This document shows positions 48,300 through 58,634 of a DNA stretch of 64,000 bases, piece after piece (position 1 is the stretch's first letter; every line of letters begins with the position of its first letter). Source of the DNA: Vreelandella zhaodongensis (GTDB lineage Bacteria > Pseudomonadota > Gammaproteobacteria > Pseudomonadales > Halomonadaceae); assembly GCF_013415115.1 (NCBI RefSeq), contig NZ_JACCDD010000006.1:1-64000 (forward strand). Direction: 5' to 3'. A program made the position numbers and the translations under genes. Under the pieces are notes generated by a model. That model ran no database searches and was not told the origin of the DNA. It worked only from the letters and a program-made list of their open reading frames with translations.

Positions 48300-50336
48300 A
48301 TGTCACATACTGAGCTTGCTAAACAGCCGCGTCGGCCGGTACCCATTGGTCACGTCGTTGCTGGCGCAGTGAAAGGACTTGCGCCTCGTCAACTTGCGCG
48401 TAACCCGGTGATGGCCGTGGTCGCCATTGGTACCGTCGTGTGCTTTGGGCTGACGCCCATTGCTTTTGCCCAGGGAGAAAACGGCGGCTTTGCATTGGCC
48501 ATAGCGTTGTTGTTGCTGGCCACCGTACTGTTCGCCACAGGTGCCGAGTCGCTGGCAGAGTCACGTGGTAAAGCCCACGCTGGGGCGCTGCGTAAAACCA
48601 AGGGAGAGTTGAAGGCGGTTAAGCTGAACGCTGATGGTACGACTAGCAATGTAACGGCCGACTCCCTCCGAAAAGGCGATCGTGTGAAGGTTGTGGCGGG
48701 ACAACTGATTCCCGCCGATGGCGATATCGTTGAAGGGGCTGCCTCGATCAATGAGTCGGCTGTCACCGGTGAATCTGCGCCCGTACTGCGTGAAGCGGGC
48801 ACCGATAACAGCGGTGTCAGTGCTGGGACCAAAGTGCTGTCGGATCATCTGATTATTCAAGTCAGCGCTAACCCTGGCGAATCGTTGTTAGATCGCATGA
48901 TTGCCCTGGTGGAAGGTGCTAACCGACAGAAGACACCTTCCGAGCTGGCGCTATCGGTACTCTTGGCCATGCTAACGCTGGTGTTTTTGATCGTGGTGGT
49001 CACGTTGGTGCCTATGGCGGCTTTCGTGGGCGTTGAAACCTCCACGGTCATGCTCGTGGCGTTGCTGGTTTGTTTGATTCCTACCACCATTGGTGGCCTC
49101 TTGCCCGCTATCGGTATTGCGGGTATGGAGCGCGCTATGCGGGCTAACCTGGTGGCTAAATCCGGTAAGGCCGTCGAGATTGCTGGCAGCATCGACACTT
49201 TGCTGCTGGACAAAACCGGCACGATAACGCTTGGCGATCGCCGTGCGACGGAGTTTGCTCCCTGCCAGCAGGTTCCACGTCAGCGAGTTCGTGACGTGGC
49301 TTTTTTAACGTCCCTGGATGATCCCACGCCAGAAGGCCGTTCCATTGTGGAGCTAGCCACTGAGCAGGGCGTCGATGTCCAGCTTAGTGAAGAAGCCGAT
49401 GGTGCAACCTTTGAAGCGTTTAGTGCGGAAACACGCCTGTCAGGCGTTGACCTGACCAGCGGTAGAAAGCTGCGCAAGGGAGCACCGAATGCTATCGCCG
49501 ATTGGGTAAAAGCCCAGGGGGGGGACATACCCAGCGATTACGAGCAGGTCATTGCACGTATTTCTCGAGATGGCGCAACCCCCATTGCGGTGGCAGAAGG
49601 CAAACAGATTTTGGGCGTGGTAGCGCTATCTGATGTGATTAAAAGTGGTATCGCGGAGAAGTTTGCTGAACTGCGTGCCATGGGTATCAAAACCGTAATG
49701 ATCACGGGGGACAACCCAATTACGGCGTCGGCTATTGCTGCGACGGCAGGCGTGGATGACTACATTGCCGAAGCCACGCCAGAGCGCAAGCTAGCGTTGA
49801 TTCGCGAAGAGCAAGCCAGTGGTCGCTTGGTTGCCATGGTGGGTGACGGTACCAACGATGCTCCCGCTCTCGCTCAGGCTGATCTAGGGCTGGCAATGAA
49901 CTCAGGCACCCAGGCAGCCCGTGAAGCAGCCAATATGGTGGATCTGGACTCTGACCCCGGCAAGCTGATTAGTGCGGTGGAAATTGGCAAGCAGTTGCTG
50001 GTTACCCGTGGCGCGCTGACGACGTTCTCGCTGGCGAATGATGTGGCTAAATACTTTGTTATTTTGCCAGCGCTGTTTGCCGCCAGCTTCCCTGCGCTTG
50101 GCGTGCTCGACGTTATGAATTTGCACTCGCCGACCACGGCGGTGCTAGCAGCAGTGCTATTCAACGCGTTAATCATTCCGGCATTAATTCCCTTTGCCTT
50201 GCGCGGTGTGTCTGTGAAGGCGGCATCGGCGACGGAGTTGTTGCGTCGAAATCTGCTGATTTATGGCCTGGGTGGGCTGCTGCTGCCATTCCCTGCCATC
50301 AAGCTTCTCGATATGCTGATTGCGTTATTTATCTAG
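48300..50336 (+). CDS. kdpB: Potassium-transporting P-type ATPase subunit B
   Basis: This 678-residue P-type ATPase starts at ATG 48300 behind TAGGAG; a longer start at 48252 lies within kdpA. The phosphorylated Asp304 is in LLDKTGTITLGD. The dephosphorylation motif is VTGESAPV, and the hinge is MVGDGTNDAPALAQADLG. It hydrolyses ATP to drive K+ through KdpA. Confidence 0.97.
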   Translation: MSHTELAKQPRRPVPIGHVVAGAVKGLAPRQLARNPVMAVVAIGTVVCFGLTPIAFAQGENGGFALAIALLLLATVLFATGAESLAESRGKAHAGALRKTKGELKAVKLNADGTTSNVTADSLRKGDRVKVVAGQLIPADGDIVEGAASINESAVTGESAPVLREAGTDNSGVSAGTKVLSDHLIIQVSANPGESLLDRMIALVEGANRQKTPSELALSVLLAMLTLVFLIVVVTLVPMAAFVGVETSTVMLVALLVCLIPTTIGGLLPAIGIAGMERAMRANLVAKSGKAVEIAGSIDTLLLDKTGTITLGDRRATEFAPCQQVPRQRVRDVAFLTSLDDPTPEGRSIVELATEQGVDVQLSEEADGATFEAFSAETRLSGVDLTSGRKLRKGAPNAIADWVKAQGGDIPSDYEQVIARISRDGATPIAVAEGKQILGVVALSDVIKSGIAEKFAELRAMGIKTVMITGDNPITASAIAATAGVDDYIAEATPERKLALIREEQASGRLVAMVGDGTNDAPALAQADLGLAMNSGTQAAREAANMVDLDSDPGKLISAVEIGKQLLVTRGALTTFSLANDVAKYFVILPALFAASFPALGVLDVMNLHSPTTAVLAAVLFNALIIPALIPFALRGVSVKAASATELLRRNLLIYGLGGLLLPFPAIKLLDMLIALFI

Positions 50337-50346
50337 GAGAAATGTG

Positions 50347-51030
50347 ATGAATGTAGATATGAAACGCCAGATCGCTGCGAATGACGATGTGCTGCAGGCA
50401 AAGGCCTCCTGGGGCAATGCACTTCGCTTTATGGTGGTAATGGCAGTTCTTCTGGGGCTGATTTACCCGTTGGTTACCACAACACTGGGTGGCTGGTTAT
50501 TCCCCGAGCAGGCCCAAGGTAGTTTGGTTCGAGACGTCTCAGGTCGGGTGGTCGGGTCAAGCCTGGTGTCCCAAACGTTTGTCAGCGATGAGTATTTTAT
50601 TGGCCGCCCATCAGCGGCAGGCAATGACGCAGGTGATGTCTCAGGATCTAACTTGGCGCCGAGCAACATATCGCTGCGCGAGCGTGCCCAGGCAGATGCA
50701 AATGCCATTGCTCAACGTGAAAACGTAAGTGTCGATCAAATCCCTGTTGATCTGATTACCGCGTCCGGCTCCGGTATCGACCCGCATATCTCCCCCGAGG
50801 CGGCTGAGCTACAGGTTGCCAGAGTAGCGCAAGCACGCGGCATCGACGAAGCTACTGTGACGGCGCTAATTGATCAAGCACTTGAAAACACAGGCTGGCT
50901 GGGCTCTCCGTTGGTGAATGTGTTGCGGCTGAATGTCAGTTTGGATGATCGTTTTCCAGTATCATCAACCACCGCAGCGCCATTAACCCCAGCTCCCGTC
51001 ATCTCGACGGCTTCAGACACCATGGAGTAA
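50347..51030 (+). CDS. kdpC: Potassium-transporting ATPase subunit C
   Basis: This 227-residue protein has one N-terminal membrane helix (about 24-45) and a periplasmic domain. Motifs typical of KdpC: SLVSQTFVSDEYFIGRPS, SGSGIDPHISPEAA and QVARVAQARG. It starts at ATG 50347, behind AGGAG. It is longer than the roughly 190-residue E. coli protein because of a Thr/Pro/Ala-rich C-terminal tail of about 25 residues. It stabilises KdpA-KdpB. Confidence 0.95.
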   Translation: MNVDMKRQIAANDDVLQAKASWGNALRFMVVMAVLLGLIYPLVTTTLGGWLFPEQAQGSLVRDVSGRVVGSSLVSQTFVSDEYFIGRPSAAGNDAGDVSGSNLAPSNISLRERAQADANAIAQRENVSVDQIPVDLITASGSGIDPHISPEAAELQVARVAQARGIDEATVTALIDQALENTGWLGSPLVNVLRLNVSLDDRFPVSSTTAAPLTPAPVISTASDTME

Positions 51031-51034
51031 ACCA

Positions 51035-53719
51035 ATGTATTCAGCGGATCAGCGCCCCGATCCCAATACATTGCTAAAAGCCGCGCGCCGAGAGGCGCGC
51101 GGCTGTTTGCGTGTATTTCTGGGAGCCGCGCCCGGTGTCGGTAAAACATACACCATGCTTCGCACCGCCCGTGAACGGGCAGAGGAAGGTGAAGATATTG
51201 TAATTGGCGTGGTGGAGTCACACGGACGCGCTGATACTGAAGCCTTGTGTGATGGGTTGGCACGGCTTCCGTTAGCACCTTTAAAGCACCATGGCCGAAC
51301 CTTCTATGAATTTGATATTGATGCGGCTCTGGCGCGACGTCCCACTATTTTGCTGGTGGACGAACTTGCCCACCGTAATATCCCCGGTAGTCGGCACCCA
51401 CGTCGTTACCAGGATATTGAAGAGCTGCTGGATGCAGGTATTGACGTGTGGACAACCGTTAACGTCCAGCATCTCGAAAGTTTGAATGATGATGTTGCGC
51501 GGATTACTGGGATTCGCATGCGCGAAACGGTGCCCGATGCGCTGTTAGAGCGCGCCCGAGATGTATCGCTTGTTGATTTAACGCCTGACGAACTCCTTGA
51601 GCGCTTAAGGCGCGGCAAAGTCTATATACCCGAGCAAGCCCGTGCTGCCATGGAAGGCTACTTTAATGAATCCAATCTCAACGCGCTGCGTGAGCTGGCG
51701 ATTCAAACCATGGCTGAACGCGTGGATGCTGACGTTAAGGTGGCAATGGATGCTGGCGGCAGGGCTGGCCCCTGGCCGGTAAGACCGCATCTCTTGGTGG
51801 TGATTAATGGAAGTGAAGACGACGTATCGCTGGTTCGCGCGGCTCATCGGATGGCAGAGCGGCGCTTAGCGGTATGGCGAGCGGTCTATGTTGATAAAGG
51901 AATTGTCTCTCCAGAGCAGCAACTGGCCGTTGAGCAAGTTTTCAGCTTGGTTACTCGGCTGGGTGGCGATTCAATACGTTTACAAGGGCATAGCCAGCTA
52001 AGTGAAGTTCTCAACTATGCGCGTTCAATTAATGCGACCACCATTGTGGTGGGGCGCGAAGCGAAGCGTCGCTGGTGGAAATGGTCACGGCCTCTGGCCC
52101 AACGCTTGATGGCGCATGCCGAGGCGTTCGATATTGTTATAGTGGCTAAAGGGGCTGTGAAAAAGCGCACCGATCAATGGCAGCGTGGCTGGACACTGCA
52201 TCCTCCCCAATTACTCGGCACGAGCTTGGCGGTATCGGCGTCCCTCGGGGTAGCGCTCATGCTGGAACCCTGGCTTGAACTGGCCAACTTATCATTGGTG
52301 TTTTTAGTGGCCGTACTGTTTAGTGCCGTATGGGCGGGCACTGCCATGGCAATGTTAAGTGCCATCGCGAGCTTTTTAGTATTTAACTTCTTCTTTACCG
52401 AGCCACGTCTTACTTTTGCCATGGTGGAGCGGGGACAACTGCTAACTGTGGTGTTCTTCTTGCTCGTGGCCGTGGTGGTCGGACAGCTTGCTGGACGTGG
52501 GCGTCGGCGCTTGATTGCACTGCGTGCTAGCCGCGACCAGACCCAGCTTTTATTGCGTTACGCTGAACAGCTATCAACCGCAACAGACAGCGCCAGTGCA
52601 GCAAAAATTGGCGTTGATACATTGGTGCAGTGCTTTGCGGTGCCCACGGTATTTATTGAAAGCGCCGAAAGCGCGAATGAAGTGCGAGTGGTGCATGCAC
52701 TGCCAGATTCAGAGCGGTTGGACATGGCGGCCAAGCAGGCAGCGGTGTGGAGCTGGCAACATCAAAAAACCAGCGGTCAAGGCACCGATACTCTGAGCCA
52801 GCAGGCTTGGCGCTTAATACCACTGGCAGTGCAGGGAGAAAAAGTAGGGATGTTGGCGCTTAAGCTGTCGGAAAGCCTAAAAACGCTCAACCATGAACAA
52901 GAGTCGTTAATGGATACGCTGGTGCGTCAGCTTAGTATGGCGTTAGAGCGCACTCGGCTAGTGGCGGAGCTGAACACAACCCGTGTCTCCGAGGAGAACG
53001 AGCGTCTGCGCTCTGCGTTACTCTCATCGGTGTCTCATGATCTGCGTACACCGCTCTCTTCTATTATTGGTTCGGCCAGCTCATTGATTGAACTTAAACC
53101 GCAGCTAAGCGATAGCGACCAGCGCGAGCTACTGGATGGCATCTTGTCCGAAAGCGAGCGCCTTAATCGATACATACAAAACTTGCTGGATATGACCCGA
53201 CTAGGGCACGGCACGTTAAAAATTGAGCGAGACTGGGTAGCGTTTGACGACGTCATTAATTCGGCGCTCAAGCGCTTGGGTCAATCACTTAAGCATGTCG
53301 TTGTCCGCAAGTCTTGGCCTCCTTCGTTACCGCTACTTTATGTCCACCCTGCGCTGGTAGAGCAAGCGTTGGTGAATGTCTTGGATAACGCTCAACGTTT
53401 TTCGCCACCCGGGGGGGAGTTGAGTATAAAGGCGCACCTTAATGAAGGTGATCCTGCAACGTTGGTCATCACCGTAGAAGATCAAGGCCCGGGCATTTCT
53501 CACGAACTGCGCGAACAGGTCTTCGATATGTTTTACAGCGGTGGCGACGGCGACAGGAGCGCCCATGGCAGTGGCCTTGGTTTAGCCATATGCCGTGGCA
53601 TGATTGGTGCCCATGGCGGCACGATTATGGCCGGTACTGGTGAGAGTGGGCGAGGTACCGCGATTATTATAACGCTGCCATTATTAGGTGCAGATATCAG
53701 GAGGGGTGATGAAGAGTGA
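51035..53719 (+). CDS. kdpD: Osmosensitive K+ channel histidine kinase KdpD
   Basis: This 894-residue membrane kinase opens with the KdpD domain (Walker A GAAPGVGKTYTML near residue 28; Walker B-like LLVDELAHRN). A USP-like domain follows, then four close membrane spans (about 395-490) and a GAF-like part. The kinase domain has H668 in SSVSHDLRTPLSSIIGS and ATP motifs NVLDNAQRFSPPGG and GSGLGLAICRG. It senses K+ limitation or osmotic shock and phosphorylates KdpE. It starts 4 bp after kdpC. Confidence 0.97.
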   Translation: MYSADQRPDPNTLLKAARREARGCLRVFLGAAPGVGKTYTMLRTARERAEEGEDIVIGVVESHGRADTEALCDGLARLPLAPLKHHGRTFYEFDIDAALARRPTILLVDELAHRNIPGSRHPRRYQDIEELLDAGIDVWTTVNVQHLESLNDDVARITGIRMRETVPDALLERARDVSLVDLTPDELLERLRRGKVYIPEQARAAMEGYFNESNLNALRELAIQTMAERVDADVKVAMDAGGRAGPWPVRPHLLVVINGSEDDVSLVRAAHRMAERRLAVWRAVYVDKGIVSPEQQLAVEQVFSLVTRLGGDSIRLQGHSQLSEVLNYARSINATTIVVGREAKRRWWKWSRPLAQRLMAHAEAFDIVIVAKGAVKKRTDQWQRGWTLHPPQLLGTSLAVSASLGVALMLEPWLELANLSLVFLVAVLFSAVWAGTAMAMLSAIASFLVFNFFFTEPRLTFAMVERGQLLTVVFFLLVAVVVGQLAGRGRRRLIALRASRDQTQLLLRYAEQLSTATDSASAAKIGVDTLVQCFAVPTVFIESAESANEVRVVHALPDSERLDMAAKQAAVWSWQHQKTSGQGTDTLSQQAWRLIPLAVQGEKVGMLALKLSESLKTLNHEQESLMDTLVRQLSMALERTRLVAELNTTRVSEENERLRSALLSSVSHDLRTPLSSIIGSASSLIELKPQLSDSDQRELLDGILSESERLNRYIQNLLDMTRLGHGTLKIERDWVAFDDVINSALKRLGQSLKHVVVRKSWPPSLPLLYVHPALVEQALVNVLDNAQRFSPPGGELSIKAHLNEGDPATLVITVEDQGPGISHELREQVFDMFYSGGDGDRSAHGSGLGLAICRGMIGAHGGTIMAGTGESGRGTAIIITLPLLGADIRRGDEE

Positions 53720-54431
53720 AGGCAGCGGTCGTATTTTGATTGTTGACGATGAGCAGCAGATTCGGCGTTTTCTGCGTATCAGCCTAGCCTCCCAGGGCTA
53801 TGGAGTACTGGAGGCGGAGAACGGTAAGCAGGCGTTAGCCATGGTATATACCCAAGCCCCCGACGTCGTGCTGCTCGATTTAGGCTTGCCTGATATGGAT
53901 GGTCATGAAGTGCTGCAGGGGATACGTGAGCACAGCACTGTGCCGGTCATTGTGGTATCTGTTCGTGATCGTGAAGAAGAAAAAGTCTTTTCGTTAGATA
54001 ACGGTGCCAACGATTACGTTACCAAGCCCTTTGGTATTCAAGAATTACTTGCGCGTATAAGAGCGGTATTACGCTTGGCACAGAAGGCGCGGGGAGAGCA
54101 AACATCAAGCTACTATGTCAGTCAGGGATTAGTGATTGACCTGGAACTAAGGCGGGTGACGCTGCAGCAAGACGATGTGCATTTAACCCGAAAAGAGTTC
54201 GCTGTCTTGGCTCGCCTGTGCCGTTATGCTGGGCGTGTCGTCACGCAGACCCAGTTGCTAAAAGAGATATGGGGGCCAACGCATATAGACGATACGCACT
54301 ATTTACGCATCGTGATTAGTCGCCTGCGGCAGAAACTGGGAGATGACCCGCAAACACCCACCCTGCTTCAAACAGAAGCAGGCGTCGGGTATCGATTATT
54401 GGTAGAAGCCGCACTGCGTCCTGGAACGTAG
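53709..54431 (+). CDS. kdpE: Kdp operon response regulator KdpE
   Basis: This 240-residue OmpR/PhoB-type regulator starts at ATG 53709 with AGGAGGGG before it, overlapping kdpD by 11 bp. The receiver has IVDDEQQIRR, the phospho-acceptor D57 in LLDLGLPDMDG, and the conserved Lys in VTKPFG. A winged-helix DNA-binding domain follows (LTRKEFAVLARL, THYLRIVISRLRQKLG). It activates the kdp promoter. Its stop is 17 bp from the convergent trkH stop. Confidence 0.97.
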   Translation: MKSEGSGRILIVDDEQQIRRFLRISLASQGYGVLEAENGKQALAMVYTQAPDVVLLDLGLPDMDGHEVLQGIREHSTVPVIVVSVRDREEEKVFSLDNGANDYVTKPFGIQELLARIRAVLRLAQKARGEQTSSYYVSQGLVIDLELRRVTLQQDDVHLTRKEFAVLARLCRYAGRVVTQTQLLKEIWGPTHIDDTHYLRIVISRLRQKLGDDPQTPTLLQTEAGVGYRLLVEAALRPGT

Positions 54432-54447
54432 TATCGTTTTAAATATG

Positions 54448-55935
54448 CTAACGCCGCCAGAACATGGGGGTGAGCAGTACCACGACCGTTAAAATTTCCA
54501 GGCGACCCATTAACATACCGATGCAAAGTAGCCATTTAGCTGCATCGGGTAGTGTTGCAAAGTTACCTGCCGGGCCAATGGTATCACCGAGACCAGGGCC
54601 TACATTCGCCACCGCAGTGGCCGCACCGGAAAGGGCAGTGACTAAGTCCAAACCCAATGCTGAAAGGCCCAACGCAAGCACCGCAATCGTAATAAAGAAG
54701 AAGAAAGAGAAGGCCACTACGCTGCGGGAAATATCGCTGGTCACTGGCTGCTGATTATAGCGCGTTGTGAAAACCCCATTAGCGTGAATCAGGTAGCGCA
54801 ACTGATTACGCAACATCAGCATAGCGATTTGGAACCGGAAAATTTTCATACCACCGCTGGTAGAGCCGCTACAGCCACCCATAAACGTAAGATAGAAAAA
54901 CGCCGCGATGGGTAATGAACCCCATAGGGTATAGTCGTCGGATGCATAGCCCGTAGTGGTCACGACTGAAATGACGTTAAACGTGACATGAGTGAGCGAG
55001 ACAAACCAGTCATCGCCTTGGTAAAAACGCCACGCGCTGAGAATCAAGATCGCTGTTAGCAGCAGTTTTAACAAACCGCGCACTTGCTGGTCTTTCCACA
55101 GTGCGCTGCGGGATGTGCGAATAAAGCGAATATACAAGACAAACGGTAGCGCACCACTGAGCATAAAAAAGCTACCCATCCACAACAGCCACGGCTGCTC
55201 AGCATAGGCGCTAAACGATGCGTCAGAGTTAGCAAAGCCACCGGTCGCCAGTGATGTCATTCCATGTACAACGGCATCCAGGGGGAGCATTCCTCCTGCC
55301 CAATAGCTCAGCATGGCCACCAGTGTCAGACCTACATAGATACTTAGCGTCGCTTTGGCAATGCCGCCAGTACGGGGCATCACTTTATCGGACCAGTCGG
55401 AAGATTCAGTGTGAAATAGCCGCATGCCGCCAACTTTAAGAAACGGCAGAATGGCGATGCCCATTACGATGATGCCGATACCGCCCATCCACTGCATTAA
55501 GCCTCGCCACAGTTTTAGACCGTCGGATAAATCTTCGATCCCAGACAAAATGGTTGAGCCGGTGGTGGTAATCGCGGAGACCGACTCAAAGACTGCATTA
55601 GTAACGCTAAGTTGGGGCGCACCTAAGATAAGCGGAAGGCTGGCAAAACAGCTGATGCTGGTCCAGCTGCCTGCCGTCAATATAAACATTTGCCAGGGCT
55701 TCAGCTCTAACGACACTCGACGGGTTAGCAACCAAGTGATGATGGCTGCACTTAGGATAATTAGAAGAGACATCCCGAACGCGGGAGCGTCAGGATCTTT
55801 CTCAATAAGGAGAACAATCCAAGGCAGTGTCATAAACATGGCAAGAACTAACCATAACACTGCCATAATTTTAAAAATTTGTGCCCAATTGCGGTAAGCG
55901 TCTCGATAGTAAATCCCGCTGGGAAAGATGGTCAT
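54448..55935 (-). CDS. trkH: Trk/Ktr-type potassium channel subunit TrkH
   Basis: This 495-residue inner-membrane protein has four pore loops of the SKT family: ITTTGSTILSG, SLATGGFANSD, VVTTTGYASDD and TAVANVGPGLG. Each glycine lines the K+ filter. It should work with TrkA (44927-46300). Halomonas species are known to have two such subunits, TrkH and TrkI; from sequence alone I cannot assign which this is. Confidence 0.94.
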   Translation of the reverse strand: MTIFPSGIYYRDAYRNWAQIFKIMAVLWLVLAMFMTLPWIVLLIEKDPDAPAFGMSLLIILSAAIITWLLTRRVSLELKPWQMFILTAGSWTSISCFASLPLILGAPQLSVTNAVFESVSAITTTGSTILSGIEDLSDGLKLWRGLMQWMGGIGIIVMGIAILPFLKVGGMRLFHTESSDWSDKVMPRTGGIAKATLSIYVGLTLVAMLSYWAGGMLPLDAVVHGMTSLATGGFANSDASFSAYAEQPWLLWMGSFFMLSGALPFVLYIRFIRTSRSALWKDQQVRGLLKLLLTAILILSAWRFYQGDDWFVSLTHVTFNVISVVTTTGYASDDYTLWGSLPIAAFFYLTFMGGCSGSTSGGMKIFRFQIAMLMLRNQLRYLIHANGVFTTRYNQQPVTSDISRSVVAFSFFFFITIAVLALGLSALGLDLVTALSGAATAVANVGPGLGDTIGPAGNFATLPDAAKWLLCIGMLMGRLEILTVVVLLTPMFWRR

Positions 55936-56045
55936 AGATCCGCTCTTAAATTGCCCTGATGTTTATCGCGATATCACACCATGGCAACCGCAAAAAGTCC
56001 GTAAAATTTCCCTAAAAAAACACGCAAGTAACGAACTGAGCAATG

Positions 56046-56074
56046 AAAAAACCGACCCCATTAATGGGGCCGGT
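56046..56074 (-). terminator. Rho-independent terminator of the malEFG operon
   Basis: The stem ACCGACCCCA / TGGGGCCGGT has one mismatch and loop TTAA. On the minus strand it is followed by TTTTT, 44 bp after the malG stop. Confidence 0.8.
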
Positions 56075-56117
56075 GACGAGCAAGGTGCTCAAGCGAGGAA
56101 GCGGAAGTTGGTTAAGA

Positions 56118-57008
56118 TTAGCCTTTGACGCCCCCGGCAGTTAACCCGCCAATAATCCAGCGCTGGCAGATCAAGAACGCGACGGTAATGGGCAGGCCAG
56201 AAAGCACCGCAGCGGCGGCAAAGTTGCCCCAGCGCTGGTTGTGGTCGGCAAGGTATTGTTGGGCACCTACCGCCAGGGTGAGCTTGTGTTCATCCACCAG
56301 CAGTACCGAGGCCATGGGGTATTCCATAATGCTCATGACGAACGCCAGAATGAAAACCACCATCAAAATGGGAATCGACAGCGGCAGCAGGATGTAGCGG
56401 AACGCCTGCCAAGTGCTGGCGCCGTCCACCATGGCGGCTTCTTCCAGCGAGCCATCAATCGACTCAAAGTAGCCTTTAATGGTCCAGATATGCAGAGCGA
56501 CCGCGCCCAGTGATGCCACGATCAGTGCGCCATGGGTGTTGATGCCCAACCAGCCAACAAACTGTCCCAGTCGGTCGAACAGGGCGTAGAGCGCCACCAG
56601 TGACAGCACAGCGGGGAACATCTGGAAAATCAGCATGCCTTTCAAAAGCGGTTCTTTGCCTTTAAAGCGCATACGCGCAAAGGCGTAAGCGCTCGTCGTC
56701 GCTAACATTAGAATCAGCACGGAAGAGACGACCGCCACTTTTATTGAGTTCCACAGCCACAGCAGCACGGGAAAGGGTGGTTGAACAATGCTGCCATCCG
56801 GGCGTTCCCAGGGGATCCCCAGCGCTAGCGACCAGTGTTCTAACGAGAAACGTTCGGGAATCAGGCTGCCGGTGGCAAAGTTGCCCTCGCGAAATGAGAT
56901 CGAAATCACCAGCAGCAGTGGGAAGACGATTAGCGAAACGAAGCAGATCAAAGCAAGGTGGGCGCCTAAACGACGTGCACCCACCGAGCGGGGTTGAACC
57001 ATGGCCAT
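56118..57008 (-). CDS. malG: Maltose ABC transporter permease MalG
   Basis: This 296-residue protein, the same length as E. coli MalG, starts at ATG 57008 behind a near-perfect TAGGAGGT site; the longer frame to 57137 lies within malF. It has six membrane spans, an EAA loop ([19 protein letters not shown]) and the C-terminal end [10 protein letters not shown]. It pairs with MalF, with 10 bp between the genes, to form the maltose/maltodextrin channel. Confidence 0.95.
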   Translation of the reverse strand: MAMVQPRSVGARRLGAHLALICFVSLIVFPLLLVISISFREGNFATGSLIPERFSLEHWSLALGIPWERPDGSIVQPPFPVLLWLWNSIKVAVVSSVLILMLATTSAYAFARMRFKGKEPLLKGMLIFQMFPAVLSLVALYALFDRLGQFVGWLGINTHGALIVASLGAVALHIWTIKGYFESIDGSLEEAAMVDGASTWQAFRYILLPLSIPILMVVFILAFVMSIMEYPMASVLLVDEHKLTLAVGAQQYLADHNQRWGNFAAAAVLSGLPITVAFLICQRWIIGGLTAGGVKG

Positions 57009-57018
57009 AAGTAACCTC

Positions 57019-58575
57019 CTAAACCTTAACCTTGGAAAGGCGCAAATTAAGCATCGACATACCCGCGACCAAGAGGAAAATGAGCGTTGCGATGGCGGCA
57101 GCCAACCCAAAGTTCTGTCCGGCATCCTGGAAGGCAATACGGTAGGTGTAGCTGACCAATAGGTCGGTGGTACCTGCTGGCGTACTTGCGCCCAGAATGT
57201 CGGGGTTGCCGCCCGTTAATAGCGCAATCAGCACGAAGTTATTGAAGTTAAACGCGAAGGCGGCAATTAACAGCGGTGTTAGCGGTTTAATAATCAGCGG
57301 CAGGGTAATCTTGAACAGGTTGGTAATTGGGCCGCCGCCATCTACCGCTGAGGCTTCATAGAGATCTTGGGGAATGGCTTGGATTAGCCCCATGCACAGC
57401 AGCAGCATATAGGGGTAGCCCAGCCACGTATTGACAATCAGTAGCATGGAACGCGCCAGCCACGGGTCGGTGAACCACTCTGGCCGAACGCCAAACAGCG
57501 AGTCCAGAATCATATTCACTTCACCGAAGTGTTGGTTAAACATGCCTTTAAAGATCAAAATGGAAATAAACGCGGGCACGGCGTAAGGCAGAATTAACAG
57601 CGTGCGATAAACGGCTTTGCCCTTGAGTTGGTCCCACTGCAACAGTGACGCCAGCACAAAGCCAACGGCCAGGGTAAAGACCACCGTCAGTGCGGCAAAG
57701 ACAAAGGTCCACACGAAAATCTGCATGAACGGACCGCGAATGTCGGGATCGGTGAAAATCTTCGTATAGTTGGCAAACCCCACATTGACTGGCCATCCTG
57801 GCGTGATCCGTTCGCCATCATCAGTGACAAAAAAGCCAATGGTGTGATCAGGGGTCAGTACTCGATCGTCCCGCCGGTCATAAAGAGAGCCATCTTCCAG
57901 CACGTCGTAACGATCAAGCATGGGCGCAAATTGGCGAATTCCCGCCATGCGCAGTTCGGTGCCGTCGGGAGTAAGTAGCCGTAGCCCCTGAAGTGCGCTG
58001 CGTGCCTGGACAAGCTCGCGCATGGGTAGTGCCTCACCCGCAGGCGGTTCCGTGACGGCTTGAATGCCTATTTGGCGCGACTCCCTGTTATCCAGGTTCA
58101 GTGGTGATGTTTTGAAACGCTGTGAGCCGCTATCTAGCAGCAAGCGGGTTAGATCGCCTTCTTGATAAAGTGTAAGGTCAAAGGCGGCATCGTCTTCCTG
58201 ATAGCTTTGGCTTAGCAGCTGGCCTCGTACGCGCTCCTCAGAAAGCAAGTTGCTGGAGCTGTAGTTACTAAAGCTAATGCCAATGGTGTACAGCAACGGG
58301 AAAATAACAAACACCCCAAGTCCCGCTACGGCAGGAAAAATATAGCGGTGGCTCATTAGCGTTCGCTTGGTAAACACCACACCCAGCGAGGCGCCCAGCA
58401 CTAGAAATAGTAAGGCAAACATCCACTGGCCGTTGAGGTGAAATGCCAGCACTAACCAGAGTAGTGCGATGACCATGAACGCAATCGCGCAGCGTAAAGC
58501 CCATCGGGTGTAACGTTCAGTGAGGTGGCGAGAGCGGTGGCGGGGAAGGCCACGAGAGGCGTTGGTGGTATACAT
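57019..58575 (-). CDS. malF: Maltose ABC transporter permease MalF
   Basis: This 518-residue inner-membrane protein has the large periplasmic P2-type insert (about residues 105-270) that marks true enteric-type MalF. About eight membrane spans follow the MalF pattern, with the EAA loop [19 protein letters not shown]. It lies between malE and malG. The insert distinguishes it from the shorter permease at 34946-35926. Confidence 0.95.
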   Translation of the reverse strand: MYTTNASRGLPRHRSRHLTERYTRWALRCAIAFMVIALLWLVLAFHLNGQWMFALLFLVLGASLGVVFTKRTLMSHRYIFPAVAGLGVFVIFPLLYTIGISFSNYSSSNLLSEERVRGQLLSQSYQEDDAAFDLTLYQEGDLTRLLLDSGSQRFKTSPLNLDNRESRQIGIQAVTEPPAGEALPMRELVQARSALQGLRLLTPDGTELRMAGIRQFAPMLDRYDVLEDGSLYDRRDDRVLTPDHTIGFFVTDDGERITPGWPVNVGFANYTKIFTDPDIRGPFMQIFVWTFVFAALTVVFTLAVGFVLASLLQWDQLKGKAVYRTLLILPYAVPAFISILIFKGMFNQHFGEVNMILDSLFGVRPEWFTDPWLARSMLLIVNTWLGYPYMLLLCMGLIQAIPQDLYEASAVDGGGPITNLFKITLPLIIKPLTPLLIAAFAFNFNNFVLIALLTGGNPDILGASTPAGTTDLLVSYTYRIAFQDAGQNFGLAAAIATLIFLLVAGMSMLNLRLSKVKV

Positions 58576-58634
58576 GACGATATCCTGCAGGCTGCCCGGT
58601 GGCGATTGCCACCGAGCAGAAGGGCAAAAAAGGG

